Assembly (NCBI GenBank): GCA_016191335.1
Contig: JACPOW010000097.1
Location: forward strand, 1 to 49,068
Direction of reading: 5' to 3'
Length of the DNA stretch: 49,068 bases
Origin: Elusimicrobiota bacterium
GTDB taxonomy: Bacteria; Elusimicrobiota; Elusimicrobia; UBA1565; UBA9628
The notes below the pieces were generated by a model. The model did no database searches. It was given only the letters and a program-made list of their open reading frames with translations, and was not told the origin of the DNA. The translations under genes were made by a program, and so were the position numbers. This document shows, piece by piece, positions 40,834 to 48,393 of the stretch (positions are counted from its first letter, which is position 1; each line of letters begins with the position of its first letter).

Positions 40834-42024
40834 TCAGCGCAGCGAGGCGAGGCGGTAGGAGAAGCTCCCGAGCCAGCTCGGCTTGTAGAAGACCTTGACC
40901 CGGCTCTCGGGCCCGAGCCAGCCCGCCGCCGTCTTGACCCGCGCGGTGAAGGCGTTGATGCCCGGCTTGAGGCTCCACACGACGTGCGAGGTCAGCTCCC
41001 CGGCGGCCTGCCCCTCGGGCCCGCCCACGAACGCCGCGAACTCGGGCGCGGTCTCCGTCATCAGCCTCAATTTGACCACGCCCTGCTCCTCGTTCGCTTC
41101 GGCGACGAAGAGGACCGTCTGGTTGTTCGCCTGGGCGAAGTCGTCGGGCTCGCTCGAGACCGGCCAGTTCGCCTCGGCCGCGGGCTTCCCGGCCTCGTGC
41201 CAGCCGAGGCAGTAGTTCCCGTAGCCCACCCGCTCCTTCCCCACGAGCGGATACCGGCGATAGTCGCTCTCGAGCGTGAGCGCGCGCTTGCGGCCGTTGT
41301 GGATGACGACCGCCGGATTGGAGAGCTGGTCGTTGAGCTGACAGACGGCGAGCACGCGGAACGGCGCGAGCTCCGCGCTCGTGATCGGCTTGCGTGCCTC
41401 GCCGGGCCCGACCACCTCGATGCCCGCGGCGCGGCCTCTCCAGGCGGCGCGGATGAGCTCCCAGTCGCCCATCGGCACGCCGCGCTTCTCGTAGTGGAGG
41501 TCGTTCGTGGGGTCCATGACCACCCAGCGGTCGTGCTCGTCCGACCACACGCTCGTGAGGAAGTGGCCCATGTCCAGGTAGCGCGCGTGCAGGCCCAGGG
41601 ACCGGGCGCTCTGCAGGAAGAGCACCGCGTACTGGGCGCAGAAGGCCTTGTTGCCGCGCCGGCGCGCCAGGTCGAGGATCTCGAGGGCGTCCCACGCGGG
41701 ATAATAGAAGGGCTGGGGGCCGGCGTCCCATTGCCGCCGCGCCCACCGGCGCAGCAGCACGATCTTCTCGAGCTGGGTCTTGCCGGGGGCGACGACCTCG
41801 TCGAGCTTCTCGTCCCGCCGCAGCCGGAGCAGCCGGGGATGCACCCAGGGATCCTCCTGGACCGCGACGCTCGTCATGCCGATGCGCCCGTTCTCGAGGT
41901 GCAGCAGCTGGATCGAGGTCAGGGGGGCGCAGACGCAGAGCGCCGCGGCGGGCAGCATGGCCAGCAGGAGCTTGACGCGCCCGGCCCGATCGTCGGTCCT
42001 CTCGTTTCGGTCTCGCTTGCCCAT
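40834..42024 (-). CDS. Transglutaminase-like protein with signal anchor
   Basis: A 396-residue protein. A basic N-terminus and a hydrophobic segment (VKLLLAMLPAAALCVCAPLTS) form a signal peptide or anchor. A transglutaminase-like core lies about 85-190: LRRWARRQWDAGP, the Cys in NKAFCAQYAVLFLQSARSLG, His in DMGHFLTSVW and Asp in WVVMDPTNDLH, giving a complete Cys-His-Asp triad. The rest (about 200-396) is beta-rich and may be Ig-like. Such secreted proteins often act as proteases or amidases rather than cross-linkers. The ATG at 42024 has no ribosome site; a GTG at residue 17 could be the true start. TATACT lies 21 bases upstream. Confidence 0.8.
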   Translation of the reverse strand: MGKRDRNERTDDRAGRVKLLLAMLPAAALCVCAPLTSIQLLHLENGRIGMTSVAVQEDPWVHPRLLRLRRDEKLDEVVAPGKTQLEKIVLLRRWARRQWDAGPQPFYYPAWDALEILDLARRRGNKAFCAQYAVLFLQSARSLGLHARYLDMGHFLTSVWSDEHDRWVVMDPTNDLHYEKRGVPMGDWELIRAAWRGRAAGIEVVGPGEARKPITSAELAPFRVLAVCQLNDQLSNPAVVIHNGRKRALTLESDYRRYPLVGKERVGYGNYCLGWHEAGKPAAEANWPVSSEPDDFAQANNQTVLFVAEANEEQGVVKLRLMTETAPEFAAFVGGPEGQAAGELTSHVVWSLKPGINAFTARVKTAAGWLGPESRVKVFYKPSWLGSFSYRLASLR

Positions 42025-42135
42025 ATGGCCAGTTGGAGCTTAGCAAGTATATGTCGCTTCGCTACGTTTTGCCCGCCGCTGGAGGGCGCCCCCCTCTTCC
42101 CTGGAGGGAAGCGGGGCTGGGGGTGATGGGGGATC

Positions 42136-42208
42136 AAAAAAAAGGCAACCACTCGCCTCCTGCCGTCCCCCGTCGGGGTCGTCGTGGAAATCGAAGGAGG
42201 CGAGTGGT
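42136..42208 (-). terminator. Terminator of tRNA-Val whose stem includes the tRNA 3' end
   Basis: On the minus strand ACCACTCGCCTCC (42208-42196) pairs perfectly with GGAGGCGAGTGGT (42160-42148), and TTGCC followed by eight T (42143-42136) ends the transcript. The first arm starts with A73 and CCA of the tRNA. The 35-base loop has a further small hairpin (CCCCGACGGGG). Confidence 0.8.
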
Positions 42209-42279
42209 GGGCCGTGCAGGATTCGAACCTGCGACCTTGGTCGTGTAAGGACCCTGCTCTACCGCTGAGCTAACGGCCC
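42205..42279 (-). tRNA. trnV: tRNA-Val (anticodon UAC)
   Basis: A complete 75-base cloverleaf with encoded CCA. Acceptor GGGCCGT/ACGGCCC, D stem GCTC/GAGC, anticodon loop CTTACAC (TAC at 34-36), T arm GCAGG-TTCGAAT-CCTGC. Position 27-43 in the anticodon stem is G-A and does not pair, a small irregularity. Confidence 0.97.
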
Positions 42280-42323
42280 GTCACGACGGAGTTTATCAGG
42301 TTTCGGACGGTACGGCGAGTGCG

Positions 42324-42818
42324 TCAGCGGCCCTGCGCTGCAGGGGAGGCGGCGGCGAACAGACCGTGCTCGCGGACGAAGCGCGCCGCCGCGGAGGCGT
42401 CCAGGGCGCTCGCCGCGCGCGCGGGGAACGCCGCGGACTTCTCGAACGGGATGGCCACGGACAGCATGGCCCAGGCGATCGCGCCGGCCTTCCCGGCGCC
42501 GAGGACGATGCCGGCGAGGCGGTCGGGTTTGTTGCGCTGGTCTCCCGGGATGACGGCGTTGAGGATCAGGCGCGAGACCAAGGTCGCGGCGAGGAGCGTG
42601 ACGGGCATCGACACGGCGCTCAAGCCGACGGCCGTCAGAAGCCCGGGCCAGCCCATGCGCGCGGCGACCACCGGCGCCAGCGCGGCGGCCAGAGGCTTGG
42701 CGAAAAGGAGAGCGGCCGCGATGCCGATCCAGTGGGAGAGCTGATGGATCGCGCCCGTGCGGTAGCCGAGCGCGCCGAACAAGCCCATCGCCGCCAAGAT
42801 CCAGAGGTCGAGTCCCAT
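42324..42818 (-). CDS. cvpA: CvpA-family membrane protein
   Basis: A 164-residue inner-membrane protein with four helices, matching the CvpA layout: LDLWILAAMGLFGALGYRTG, SHWIGIAAALLFAKPLA, SMPVTLLAATLVSRLI and DRLAGIVLGAGKAGAIAWAM. CvpA is needed for colicin V production in E. coli and for envelope resistance to bile or deoxycholate; its mechanism is not established. The C-terminal tail is Ala-rich. A CATACT element lies ten bases before the ATG. The tRNA-Val gene follows on the same strand. Confidence 0.85.
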   Translation of the reverse strand: MGLDLWILAAMGLFGALGYRTGAIHQLSHWIGIAAALLFAKPLAAALAPVVAARMGWPGLLTAVGLSAVSMPVTLLAATLVSRLILNAVIPGDQRNKPDRLAGIVLGAGKAGAIAWAMLSVAIPFEKSAAFPARAASALDASAAARFVREHGLFAAASPAAQGR

Positions 42819-42918
42819 CGCGGCTCACAGTATGCCAATTTCGGGGCCGCCCGACGGCCGGTCTAAAGCCTTGCCGGCGATGGGTCCAAAGGCCCTGAAG
42901 AGCGCTTCGGGGCGCGGC

Positions 42919-42924
42919 TATCAT
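42919..42924 (+). promoter_or_regulatory. -10 element of the secreted protein gene at 42931, probably leaderless
   Basis: TATCAT, then exactly six bases, then the ATG at 42931. No clear -35. Confidence 0.35.
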
Positions 42925-42930
42925 GAGCCT

Positions 42931-43749
42931 ATGAGAGTCCCCCTCCTCATGTGCTCGCTGCTCTCCCTCGCCGGACACGCCTCCGCGACGGTGCGTCCGG
43001 TCTCGTTCGCCCCGGGAAGCCTTCTCGCCCCGTCGGCCCCCGCCGTCATGAGCCTCGGCGCGGTCCCCGCCCCGGCGCTGACGCTCACGACCTTGGCCCC
43101 GTCGCTCGTCCCCTCGCCCGCTTTCGCCGCCGCCCCCGCGCTCGCCGCGCCGGCCCTCGCCTCCGTCCGGCCCGCCCCCGCGGCGCCCGACGCCGCCGCG
43201 CCCGCCGAGGAACCGCTCAAGGCGCTCGGCCCGCGCTGGGTCGGCCTTCTCAGGGAAGCGCGTCAGACCACGACCGCGGCGACGCGCCGCATCATGGCCA
43301 TGCGCGGCATGGTCAAGGTGCGCGCCGAGCTGGCCACCTCCGACACCAAGACGATCACGGAGTTCAACGGCGCGCCGAACCGCGTGGAGGAGCTGAAGGC
43401 GCCGGGACGCGTGTTCCGGCACTGGGTCCTGAACAAGGAGGCCTTCGAGGCCATCCTGGAGCAGGGCGCCCTGCGCGCGGGGCCCGTCTCCTACGTCGAG
43501 TTCACCGGGAGCAAGCACGCCTACATCAAGGACATCTACGTCGACATCCAGGGCGCCTTCTTCACCACGCCGGAGCATTCCGCCGCCGAGCCGCGCGTGA
43601 TGAACCAGGAGGCCGCGTACTACGTCGACTTCCGCCTGCCCGAGGGCGTGAGCGCGCTGAGCCTGGACGGCGACGACGTGATGGTGATCCCCGCCGCGCC
43701 CGGCACCTACCTCCCGATCGAGATCGTCGGAAGCTCCGCCGCGAAATAA
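42931..43749 (+). CDS. Secreted protein with Ala/Pro-rich leader, unknown function
   Basis: A 272-residue protein. Signal peptide (MRVPLLMCSLLSLAGHASA), then about 80 residues rich in Ala, Pro, Leu and Val, similar in style to the leader of the M48 protease. The C-terminal 170 residues form a folded domain with TITEFNGAPNRVEELKAPGR, VFRHWVLNKEAFEAILEQGA, SYVEFTGSKHAYIKDIYVDI and LSLDGDDVMVIPAAPGTYLP. The HWVLN/AFEAILEQG pattern hints at an ADP-ribosyltransferase-like or similar enzyme fold, but I cannot confirm a family. The ATG at 42931 starts the signal peptide exactly. It stands alone, before tRNA-Asp. Confidence 0.65.
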   Translation: MRVPLLMCSLLSLAGHASATVRPVSFAPGSLLAPSAPAVMSLGAVPAPALTLTTLAPSLVPSPAFAAAPALAAPALASVRPAPAAPDAAAPAEEPLKALGPRWVGLLREARQTTTAATRRIMAMRGMVKVRAELATSDTKTITEFNGAPNRVEELKAPGRVFRHWVLNKEAFEAILEQGALRAGPVSYVEFTGSKHAYIKDIYVDIQGAFFTTPEHSAAEPRVMNQEAAYYVDFRLPEGVSALSLDGDDVMVIPAAPGTYLPIEIVGSSAAK

Positions 43750-43795
43750 GTCTCTGGGAAAACCGCGCGCGGGTTTGCTATACTCATCGCGTTGC

Positions 43796-43873
43796 GGGGC
43801 CGTGGTGTAGCTGGCCTAACACGCCGCCCTGTCAAGGCGGAGATCGCGGGTTCAAATCCCGTCGGCCCCGCCA
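43796..43873 (+). tRNA. trnD: tRNA-Asp (anticodon GUC), attachment site of the integrated element
   Basis: A complete 78-base tRNA with CCA. Acceptor GGGGCCG/CGGCCCC, anticodon stem CCGCC/GGCGG with loop CTGTCAA (GTC), T arm GCGGG-TTCAAAT-CCCGT (last pair G-T). A serine-recombinase gene on the other strand ends inside it, at 43852, so its 3' 22 bases also encode protein. This marks the tRNA end as the probable att site. Confidence 0.97.
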
Positions 43874-45570
43874 GTTCTATAGCTGAGTGAACCCGCCCCC
43901 TGAGTCGTCATCTCAGGGGGCGGGCCGCTTTCCTCCACTCCTTTCAGACCGGCGCCGGGCCTGCCGTCCAGGCCAATGGCGACGCGCAGGTTGGAGAGCC
44001 TGATCTGGCCCACCAGCGCCTGGACGAACTGCTTCTTCATGTAGGGCGGGGCCGCGTCGAAGACTTCGTCGAACGCGAGCAGCGCCTGCTGCACGACGGC
44101 CCGCTCGATGATGTCGCGATCGATCTCCTTCGCCATCTCCTCCAAGGCGGTCAGGCCGTCCTGGACTCGGCCGCGTCGCGCGCTCAGAGCCTCAAGCTGC
44201 TCCTGGACGAGGCGGTCGGCGCCCTCGCCCATGACGTTGACGAAGCGCCTCATGATCCCGGCCGAGAGCGTGTTGATCTGTTCCAGTTCCTTCCGCAGCA
44301 GGTCGCGATGCTCCAACACCTTGGGGAGTTCAGCGCGAAGTTTCCGGTTGGTGATCTCGACGAGGGCGCCGAGCTTCTCGGGGTCCCGGCAAAGACGCTT
44401 GAGTCGCGCCTTGACCAGGTCCTCGACCTCGTTGGCGGGCACGCGGAAGCCGCAGTCCTTGTTGCGGCACAAGTAGTAGCAGTAGACCCTGTCCATCCTG
44501 CCCGTGCCGGACGCGCCCGCCATCTCGGTGCCGCACTTGTCGCAGCGCAGGATGCCGCCGTTGAACAGGAAGAACATTTTCGGCTTGGCGACACCGTTGT
44601 GCTTAGTCTTCCCGTTCGCGGCCATCAGATTCGCGACCTCGTCGAATTTCTTTTGGACGACGATCGGCTTCCACACGCCGGGGACGACGCGATACTCCGT
44701 CTTGTGCTTCTTCCCCTTCTTCGGCTTTCGCCCGAGGGTCCCCTTACCGATCTCGCGCAGACCGAGGTAGACTTTGCTCTTCAGCATGTTATGGACCGTC
44801 GTGAACACGAACTCACGACCCTCGTGGAGCTTGCCGCGACGAGACGAGTATTCCTTCGTCTTGAAGCCAGCCGTGTTCAATGCCTTGACGGTCAGCGGGA
44901 TCGAGCCCAGCTTCAGATACCTGTCGAAGGCGAAGTTCACGATCTTGGCCTCCTTCTCGTTGACGTTCAAGTAGCCGGGCTTCTTCGGATCGAGATCGTA
45001 GCCGAGAACCTGACCTGCGACCCAAAGCCCGCGCTCCGACCGCGCCTTGATGCTGTCCATCACCCTTTGAGAGCCAAGCTCGGCCTCGAATTGATTCAGC
45101 GCGAGAAGAATCGTCATGAAGCACTTGCCCTGAGCCGTCGTGCTGTCGAAGTCCTCCTTCAAGCTGATTATGTCGGCGTCGTGCCTGTGGAGCGTATCGA
45201 CCAACTCCAGAAAGTCCTTCACTGATCGACTCACCCGGCTAAGCGCGAGGCAGATCACCGTGTCGACGCGCCCGCTCTTCACGTCGCTGACCATGCGCTG
45301 ATACTCCAGCCTGCGCGTGGCCTCGGTCGCGGTTCGAGGCTCCTCGATGTAGACCTCAACGATCTGCCACCGCACCGGCGGCTCGCCCGTGGCCTGCGCC
45401 ATCCGCTCCGCCGACTCCTGCTTCCCACGAACGTAGTCGCGCAGCAGTTGCTCCTGGTTCTTCAGCGAGCCGTCCTCGATGGCGGCTTGCCTCGGCGTTG
45501 AGACCCGGATATACAGCGAGCATTTCTTGATCAAGCCGTCCTCGTTCGCGTCCGTCGTCTTCGTCTTCAT
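43852..45570 (-). CDS. Large serine recombinase (integrase) ending inside tRNA-Asp
   Basis: A 572-residue site-specific recombinase. The catalytic domain (about 15-165) has the nucleophile Ser24 in LYIRVSTPRQAA, then CLALSRVSRSVKDFLELVDT and GSQRVMDSIKARSERG. A recombinase domain (about 185-300), a zinc ribbon with CDKC and CRNKDC (about 342-372) and a long coiled coil (about 400-500) follow, as in large serine integrases. The last residues, GGADGI and stop, are encoded by the complement of the tRNA-Asp 3' end, so the final sequence depends on the integration site. The ATG at 45570 has GAGAGG ten bases upstream. It is expected to integrate and, with a partner, excise the element. Confidence 0.95.
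   Translation of the reverse strand: MKTKTTDANEDGLIKKCSLYIRVSTPRQAAIEDGSLKNQEQLLRDYVRGKQESAERMAQATGEPPVRWQIVEVYIEEPRTATEATRRLEYQRMVSDVKSGRVDTVICLALSRVSRSVKDFLELVDTLHRHDADIISLKEDFDSTTAQGKCFMTILLALNQFEAELGSQRVMDSIKARSERGLWVAGQVLGYDLDPKKPGYLNVNEKEAKIVNFAFDRYLKLGSIPLTVKALNTAGFKTKEYSSRRGKLHEGREFVFTTVHNMLKSKVYLGLREIGKGTLGRKPKKGKKHKTEYRVVPGVWKPIVVQKKFDEVANLMAANGKTKHNGVAKPKMFFLFNGGILRCDKCGTEMAGASGTGRMDRVYCYYLCRNKDCGFRVPANEVEDLVKARLKRLCRDPEKLGALVEITNRKLRAELPKVLEHRDLLRKELEQINTLSAGIMRRFVNVMGEGADRLVQEQLEALSARRGRVQDGLTALEEMAKEIDRDIIERAVVQQALLAFDEVFDAAPPYMKKQFVQALVGQIRLSNLRVAIGLDGRPGAGLKGVEESGPPPEMTTQGAGSLSYRTGGADGI
43892..43924. other. 13-pair perfect hairpin inside the integrase 3' end, next to tRNA-Asp
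   Basis: CCCGCCCCCTGAG (43892-43904) pairs with CTCAGGGGGCGGG (43912-43924) around a seven-base loop. It starts 18 bases after the tRNA CCA and lies in the integrase coding sequence. It could end the tRNA transcript (no T run follows) or be part of the attachment site. Confidence 0.6.
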
Positions 45571-45605
45571 TAGGGTATCCTCTCACGTTGTTATTTTCAA
45601 TTCTG

Positions 45606-45998
45606 TCATCCGACAGAAATCTGTTCACTGCCGCCCATCTCGCTCGTCGTCTTCTCTCTCAAGAGCACGCGCGTCGACGCCACGAGCTTCTCCATCTCCA
45701 CGCTCTTCTGCTCCAGCTTCCGAAGCTGGCCGCTCGCCCGGAGCGTCTTGAACAACGCCTCCGCCATGCACGCCAGCGCGAGTTGCTCGACCTCAGGGGG
45801 AAGGTCGGCCAACTCCCCGAACGGCGTGTCTGATCCCGAATACGGCGGCGGGATGATGCGACTGCCCGGCTCGACCAGCTTCAGCCACTCCTCAAACTCG
45901 GGCCGCGTCATCTCGCCGACGCCGCTGACATGCCAGAACATCAGCTTCCTTTCGTCCTTGCTCAGCTTCAACGACTGCCGCCGCTTTCGTCCTTTCAT
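45606..45998 (-). CDS. Unknown protein of the integrated element
   Basis: A 130-residue soluble protein with a basic start (MKGRKRRQSLKLSKDERKLM), an acidic middle (MTRPEFEEWLKLVEPG) and a coiled C-terminal helix (QLRKLEQKSVEMEKLVASTR). No family recognised. The ATG has GGAGAG five bases upstream, and the gene sits 35 bases before the integrase, so it is probably co-transcribed with it. The basic N-terminus would suit DNA binding or an excision helper, but this is only a guess from position and charge. Confidence 0.65.
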   Translation of the reverse strand: MKGRKRRQSLKLSKDERKLMFWHVSGVGEMTRPEFEEWLKLVEPGSRIIPPPYSGSDTPFGELADLPPEVEQLALACMAEALFKTLRASGQLRKLEQKSVEMEKLVASTRVLLREKTTSEMGGSEQISVG

Positions 45999-46025
45999 GA
46001 CTCTCTCCTGTCTTGACCTGCATTT

Positions 46026-46589
46026 CTACTCTGTCTCGGGATCGGAGTCGGTGTCGTGTATCGGCTGCTGAGTCTCGCGCGCCTGCCGCTCCGTGCCACC
46101 GCGAGCCAGTTGCTCCATCTGCTCCCTGATCGCCCGATTGACGTTTTCTGACCGCGAACTTCCCGCAGGCGAGGCCGGACGCTCACCTTTACGGAGCTTG
46201 GCTCGCGACTGAAGGTCGGGACGACGCTCAATCAGTCCGGTCACCGAGGCGAAGCCCTGCTTGATGAGAAAAAATCCGGGATGCTCCGCCGGGTTTCGGG
46301 CCGCGTCCCTAATCGCTCTCAATACCTTGAGCCCGTTGGTGAGGGCTAAAGCCCTACACATTGGCTTGAAGTCTGCGCGGCAGAAGGGCACACCGGTCAC
46401 GCGCTCGTAGTAGGCCACGACCGGGCCCTCAGAGCCGACGAACTTCAGCCACTCCGCCTGCGACAGGCGTCCGCCGCGACGCTCGAAGCAGGCCAGGTCT
46501 TCGTGGCTGAACGTCCGTTCCCACAAGGGATCGCGTGGACCAGGGAGCGGTTGCTGACCAAATGGGGCGCCGGGGCGAAGGTTCATCAT
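46026..46589 (-). CDS. Unknown protein of the integrated element
   Basis: A 187-residue protein (MMNLRPGAPFGQQPLPG start). The middle is folded and helical: LSQAEWLKFVGSEGPVVAYY, GVPFCRADFKPMCRALALTN, LIKQGFASVTGLIERRPDLQ. The C-terminal 60 residues are polar and probably disordered, ending in Asp/Glu. LSQAEWLKFV and MTRPEFEEWLKLV in the downstream gene are similar, so the two may share a short domain. The ATG at 46589 overlaps the preceding stop as ATGA; a longer frame to 46670 is open but lies over that gene. Function unknown. Confidence 0.6.
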   Translation of the reverse strand: MMNLRPGAPFGQQPLPGPRDPLWERTFSHEDLACFERRGGRLSQAEWLKFVGSEGPVVAYYERVTGVPFCRADFKPMCRALALTNGLKVLRAIRDAARNPAEHPGFFLIKQGFASVTGLIERRPDLQSRAKLRKGERPASPAGSSRSENVNRAIREQMEQLARGGTERQARETQQPIHDTDSDPETE

Positions 46590-46918
46590 CTGTTCCACCC
46601 GAGCCGGGGCAACGTGGCCCACGTCCCGGGGCCGTTCCGCCGTTCGAGTATAGAGACGGGGCCCCGCCACCGGCGCCGGGCGCAGCCCGCGCCGGAGGCG
46701 TGCGTAAGCACCTTGTCGTTTCCGTAAAGGGCAACCGGGAGACTCCTCAGACCCCTTCGACTCCTGGACTTCTTGCCCTTCTCACCCTTCTTGAAGTCCT
46801 TACAGACTTCTGAACTACTTGTCCCCATATAACCCTCCTCCACGATGAAATTCGCCACGAAAATCAATGCTGATTCGTTATCCGGCAGGTTGCGCGGAAT
46901 TAGGATCGGCTTACTCAT
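46586..46918 (-). CDS. Small unknown protein of the integrated element
   Basis: A 110-residue protein starting MSKPILIPRNLPDNESALIF, with a possible beta-hairpin region (VANFIVEEGYMGTSSSEVC) and a very basic middle (KKGEKGKKSRSRRGLRSLP). The ATG at 46918 overlaps the stop of the replication-type gene (ATGAGTAA) and has GAGAG upstream. A longer start at 46933 is possible. The C-terminal 40 residues lie opposite GC-rich shadow frames and are less certain. The positive charge suggests nucleic-acid binding; there is no family match that I know. Confidence 0.5.
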   Translation of the reverse strand: MSKPILIPRNLPDNESALIFVANFIVEEGYMGTSSSEVCKDFKKGEKGKKSRSRRGLRSLPVALYGNDKVLTHASGAGCARRRWRGPVSILERRNGPGTWATLPRLGWNR

Positions 46919-48038
46919 CGCTCTCGCCGTCATCCTGCACGGCCTCCCAGGCCCTGAACTCCTTGGCCTCCTTCGCGCGGGCCCCCCGATAAGCCCTTAC
47001 TCGCGAGGTCTGAGCCTGGAAGAGCGGCGTGACCACGAAGATCGTCCGCTCCGGGGCGTCGCCGCCGTGGTAGTTGGGGATGAAGGGAATCGTGCCCGGA
47101 GTTATTTCGAGCCATGGATATTGACTGGGCGTGTTCTCGTAGCCCCCCAGGCCGAGGTCGGCGTCCTCGGGGTCGGGGCTGACGATCACGCACTTCCACC
47201 GGATCACGCCCTCATCCTTGAGCATGATCAGCGCATTGATCGCGTCGGCCGGGGTCATGCCGAGAGAGGCGTGGAGATCGTCAGCCAAGCGGTAGCGAGC
47301 GGCGTCCCGGTATCCATCTTTGTCGAAGTCGTTGAGCCAGCGGATGCTCTTGCCGACCAGGGCCGGGTTCCCGACATCGTTGGCGTAGATCGTGAGGACC
47401 GGCTGTTCTGCGAACGCGGCGTCGACGCTCAGAGTCGTCCAGGACACGGCACCGAACTCAGAGTGGTCCACGAGGTCGTAGAGTCGAAAGGCCAGGCGCA
47501 TCGCGTCCCAGCTTCTGACCAGGCGCCGGAGTTTCCCGTTCTCGACCAGCTTGGAGGGAATATAGATCGCCCGGTTTTCCTTGCCGCAGTAGGGGCTGAG
47601 GATGTTCTCGATCGTGCGCGAGGCAGTGAAGGGGATCGACATCTTCGCCTCAGGCGAAATCATCGGCAGGAGCATGACCTCGGTCGCGGTGCCCTTCAAG
47701 AAATGGTTGCCAGGCGGAGGTGGAACCTCTGGCCGGGCCGTGATGAAGAATTTCGCCTTGAGGTCGGCCAACGCCTTCTGCGCCGCAGCGCGCGACATGC
47801 CCAGGGTCTCGCTGATGTCGTTGACGCCGCTGAAGGCGATGTGCCGGGTCGCGCCATCGGGGCAGACGCGAGGACTTCCTCGGCGGCAAAGAAGCACATA
47901 GGTCGCCCAGGCCGATTTCGATAGGAACTGCCTGAACGCCGGAGCCAAGAACGCTGACTCGATCCAAAAGAAATGATGGTCGGCGTTGAATGGCCGAGGA
48001 TCGGCTGGCCTGTCCGGGTTGGAATTGGTAAAATCCAC
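46911..48038 (-). CDS. Winged-helix protein, possible replication initiator of the element
   Basis: A 375-residue protein. An N-terminal region (FFWIESAFLAPAFRQFLSKS, WATYVLLCRRGS) leads into a helix-turn-helix (IAFSGVNDISETLGMSRAAA, QKALADLKAKFFI), the pattern of phage and plasmid replication or regulator proteins with a MarR/GntR-like wing. A second region (about 200-300) has LRRLVRSWDAMRLAFRLYDL and TPADAINALIMLKDEGVIRW, possibly a second winged helix. The C-terminus is acidic. I chose the GTG at 48038 (VDFTN) with GGAG upstream; a TTG at 48068 lies within the loop of a hairpin and is less likely. The role in replication is inferred. Confidence 0.6.
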   Translation of the reverse strand: MDFTNSNPDRPADPRPFNADHHFFWIESAFLAPAFRQFLSKSAWATYVLLCRRGSPRVCPDGATRHIAFSGVNDISETLGMSRAAAQKALADLKAKFFITARPEVPPPPGNHFLKGTATEVMLLPMISPEAKMSIPFTASRTIENILSPYCGKENRAIYIPSKLVENGKLRRLVRSWDAMRLAFRLYDLVDHSEFGAVSWTTLSVDAAFAEQPVLTIYANDVGNPALVGKSIRWLNDFDKDGYRDAARYRLADDLHASLGMTPADAINALIMLKDEGVIRWKCVIVSPDPEDADLGLGGYENTPSQYPWLEITPGTIPFIPNYHGGDAPERTIFVVTPLFQAQTSRVRAYRGARAKEAKEFRAWEAVQDDGESDE

Positions 48039-48054
48039 GGTAGAGATCGCTCCG

Positions 48055-48085
48055 GGGCCGCCCTGCAAGGCGGCCCTGCTTTTTT
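48055..48085 (+). terminator. Plus-strand terminator facing the element's genes
   Basis: GGGCCGCC (48055-48062) pairs with GGCGGCCC (48069-48076) around CTGCAA, followed by TGC and six T on the plus strand. All genes here run the other way, so it would stop an antisense transcript of the replication-type gene, or on the minus strand act as a leader hairpin. Confidence 0.55.
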
Positions 48086-48292
48086 CTACCGCCTCTCGAA
48101 CAAGTCCTTGATAGGAAGGCGGAGCGCCTTCCCAATCCGCAGGACGCGCTCGTCGTTCTCGCGCACGGGCTCGATCCCGCTCACCAGCTTCGACAGCGTC
48201 GACGGGTGAAGCCCCGCCTCGTGTGCGACCTTATACATCGGTCTGGCCCCGGCCTTCAGCGCGACCAACAGCTTCCTGCTCAGCTTCGGCAT
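48086..48292 (-). CDS. XRE-family helix-turn-helix regulator
   Basis: A 68-residue Cro/CI-like DNA-binding protein: LLVALKAGARPMYKVAHEAG, then LHPSTLSKLVSGIEPV (the HTH) and VLRIGKALRLPIKDLFERR. It is only the DNA-binding domain, typical of element regulators. The ATG at 48292 has a perfect AGGAGG seven bases upstream and is preferred over a longer start at 48322. It precedes the replication-type gene and probably represses the element's genes. Confidence 0.88.
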   Translation of the reverse strand: MPKLSRKLLVALKAGARPMYKVAHEAGLHPSTLSKLVSGIEPVRENDERVLRIGKALRLPIKDLFERR

Positions 48293-48393
48293 AATATCCT
48301 CCTGAAGGCTATGCGCCTTCAAGAGTCAGAATATTTCTTATGCCCGGCGGGGCGGCAGGGACACGATAAGGGGGCCCCTATCGTGGTCGCGGT

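Noticed and set aside
42057..42147. G/C-rich inverted segments between the transglutaminase gene and tRNA-Val
   Set aside because: Pairing is imperfect and there is no T run apart from the tRNA-Val terminator already listed; it looks like ordinary intergenic sequence.
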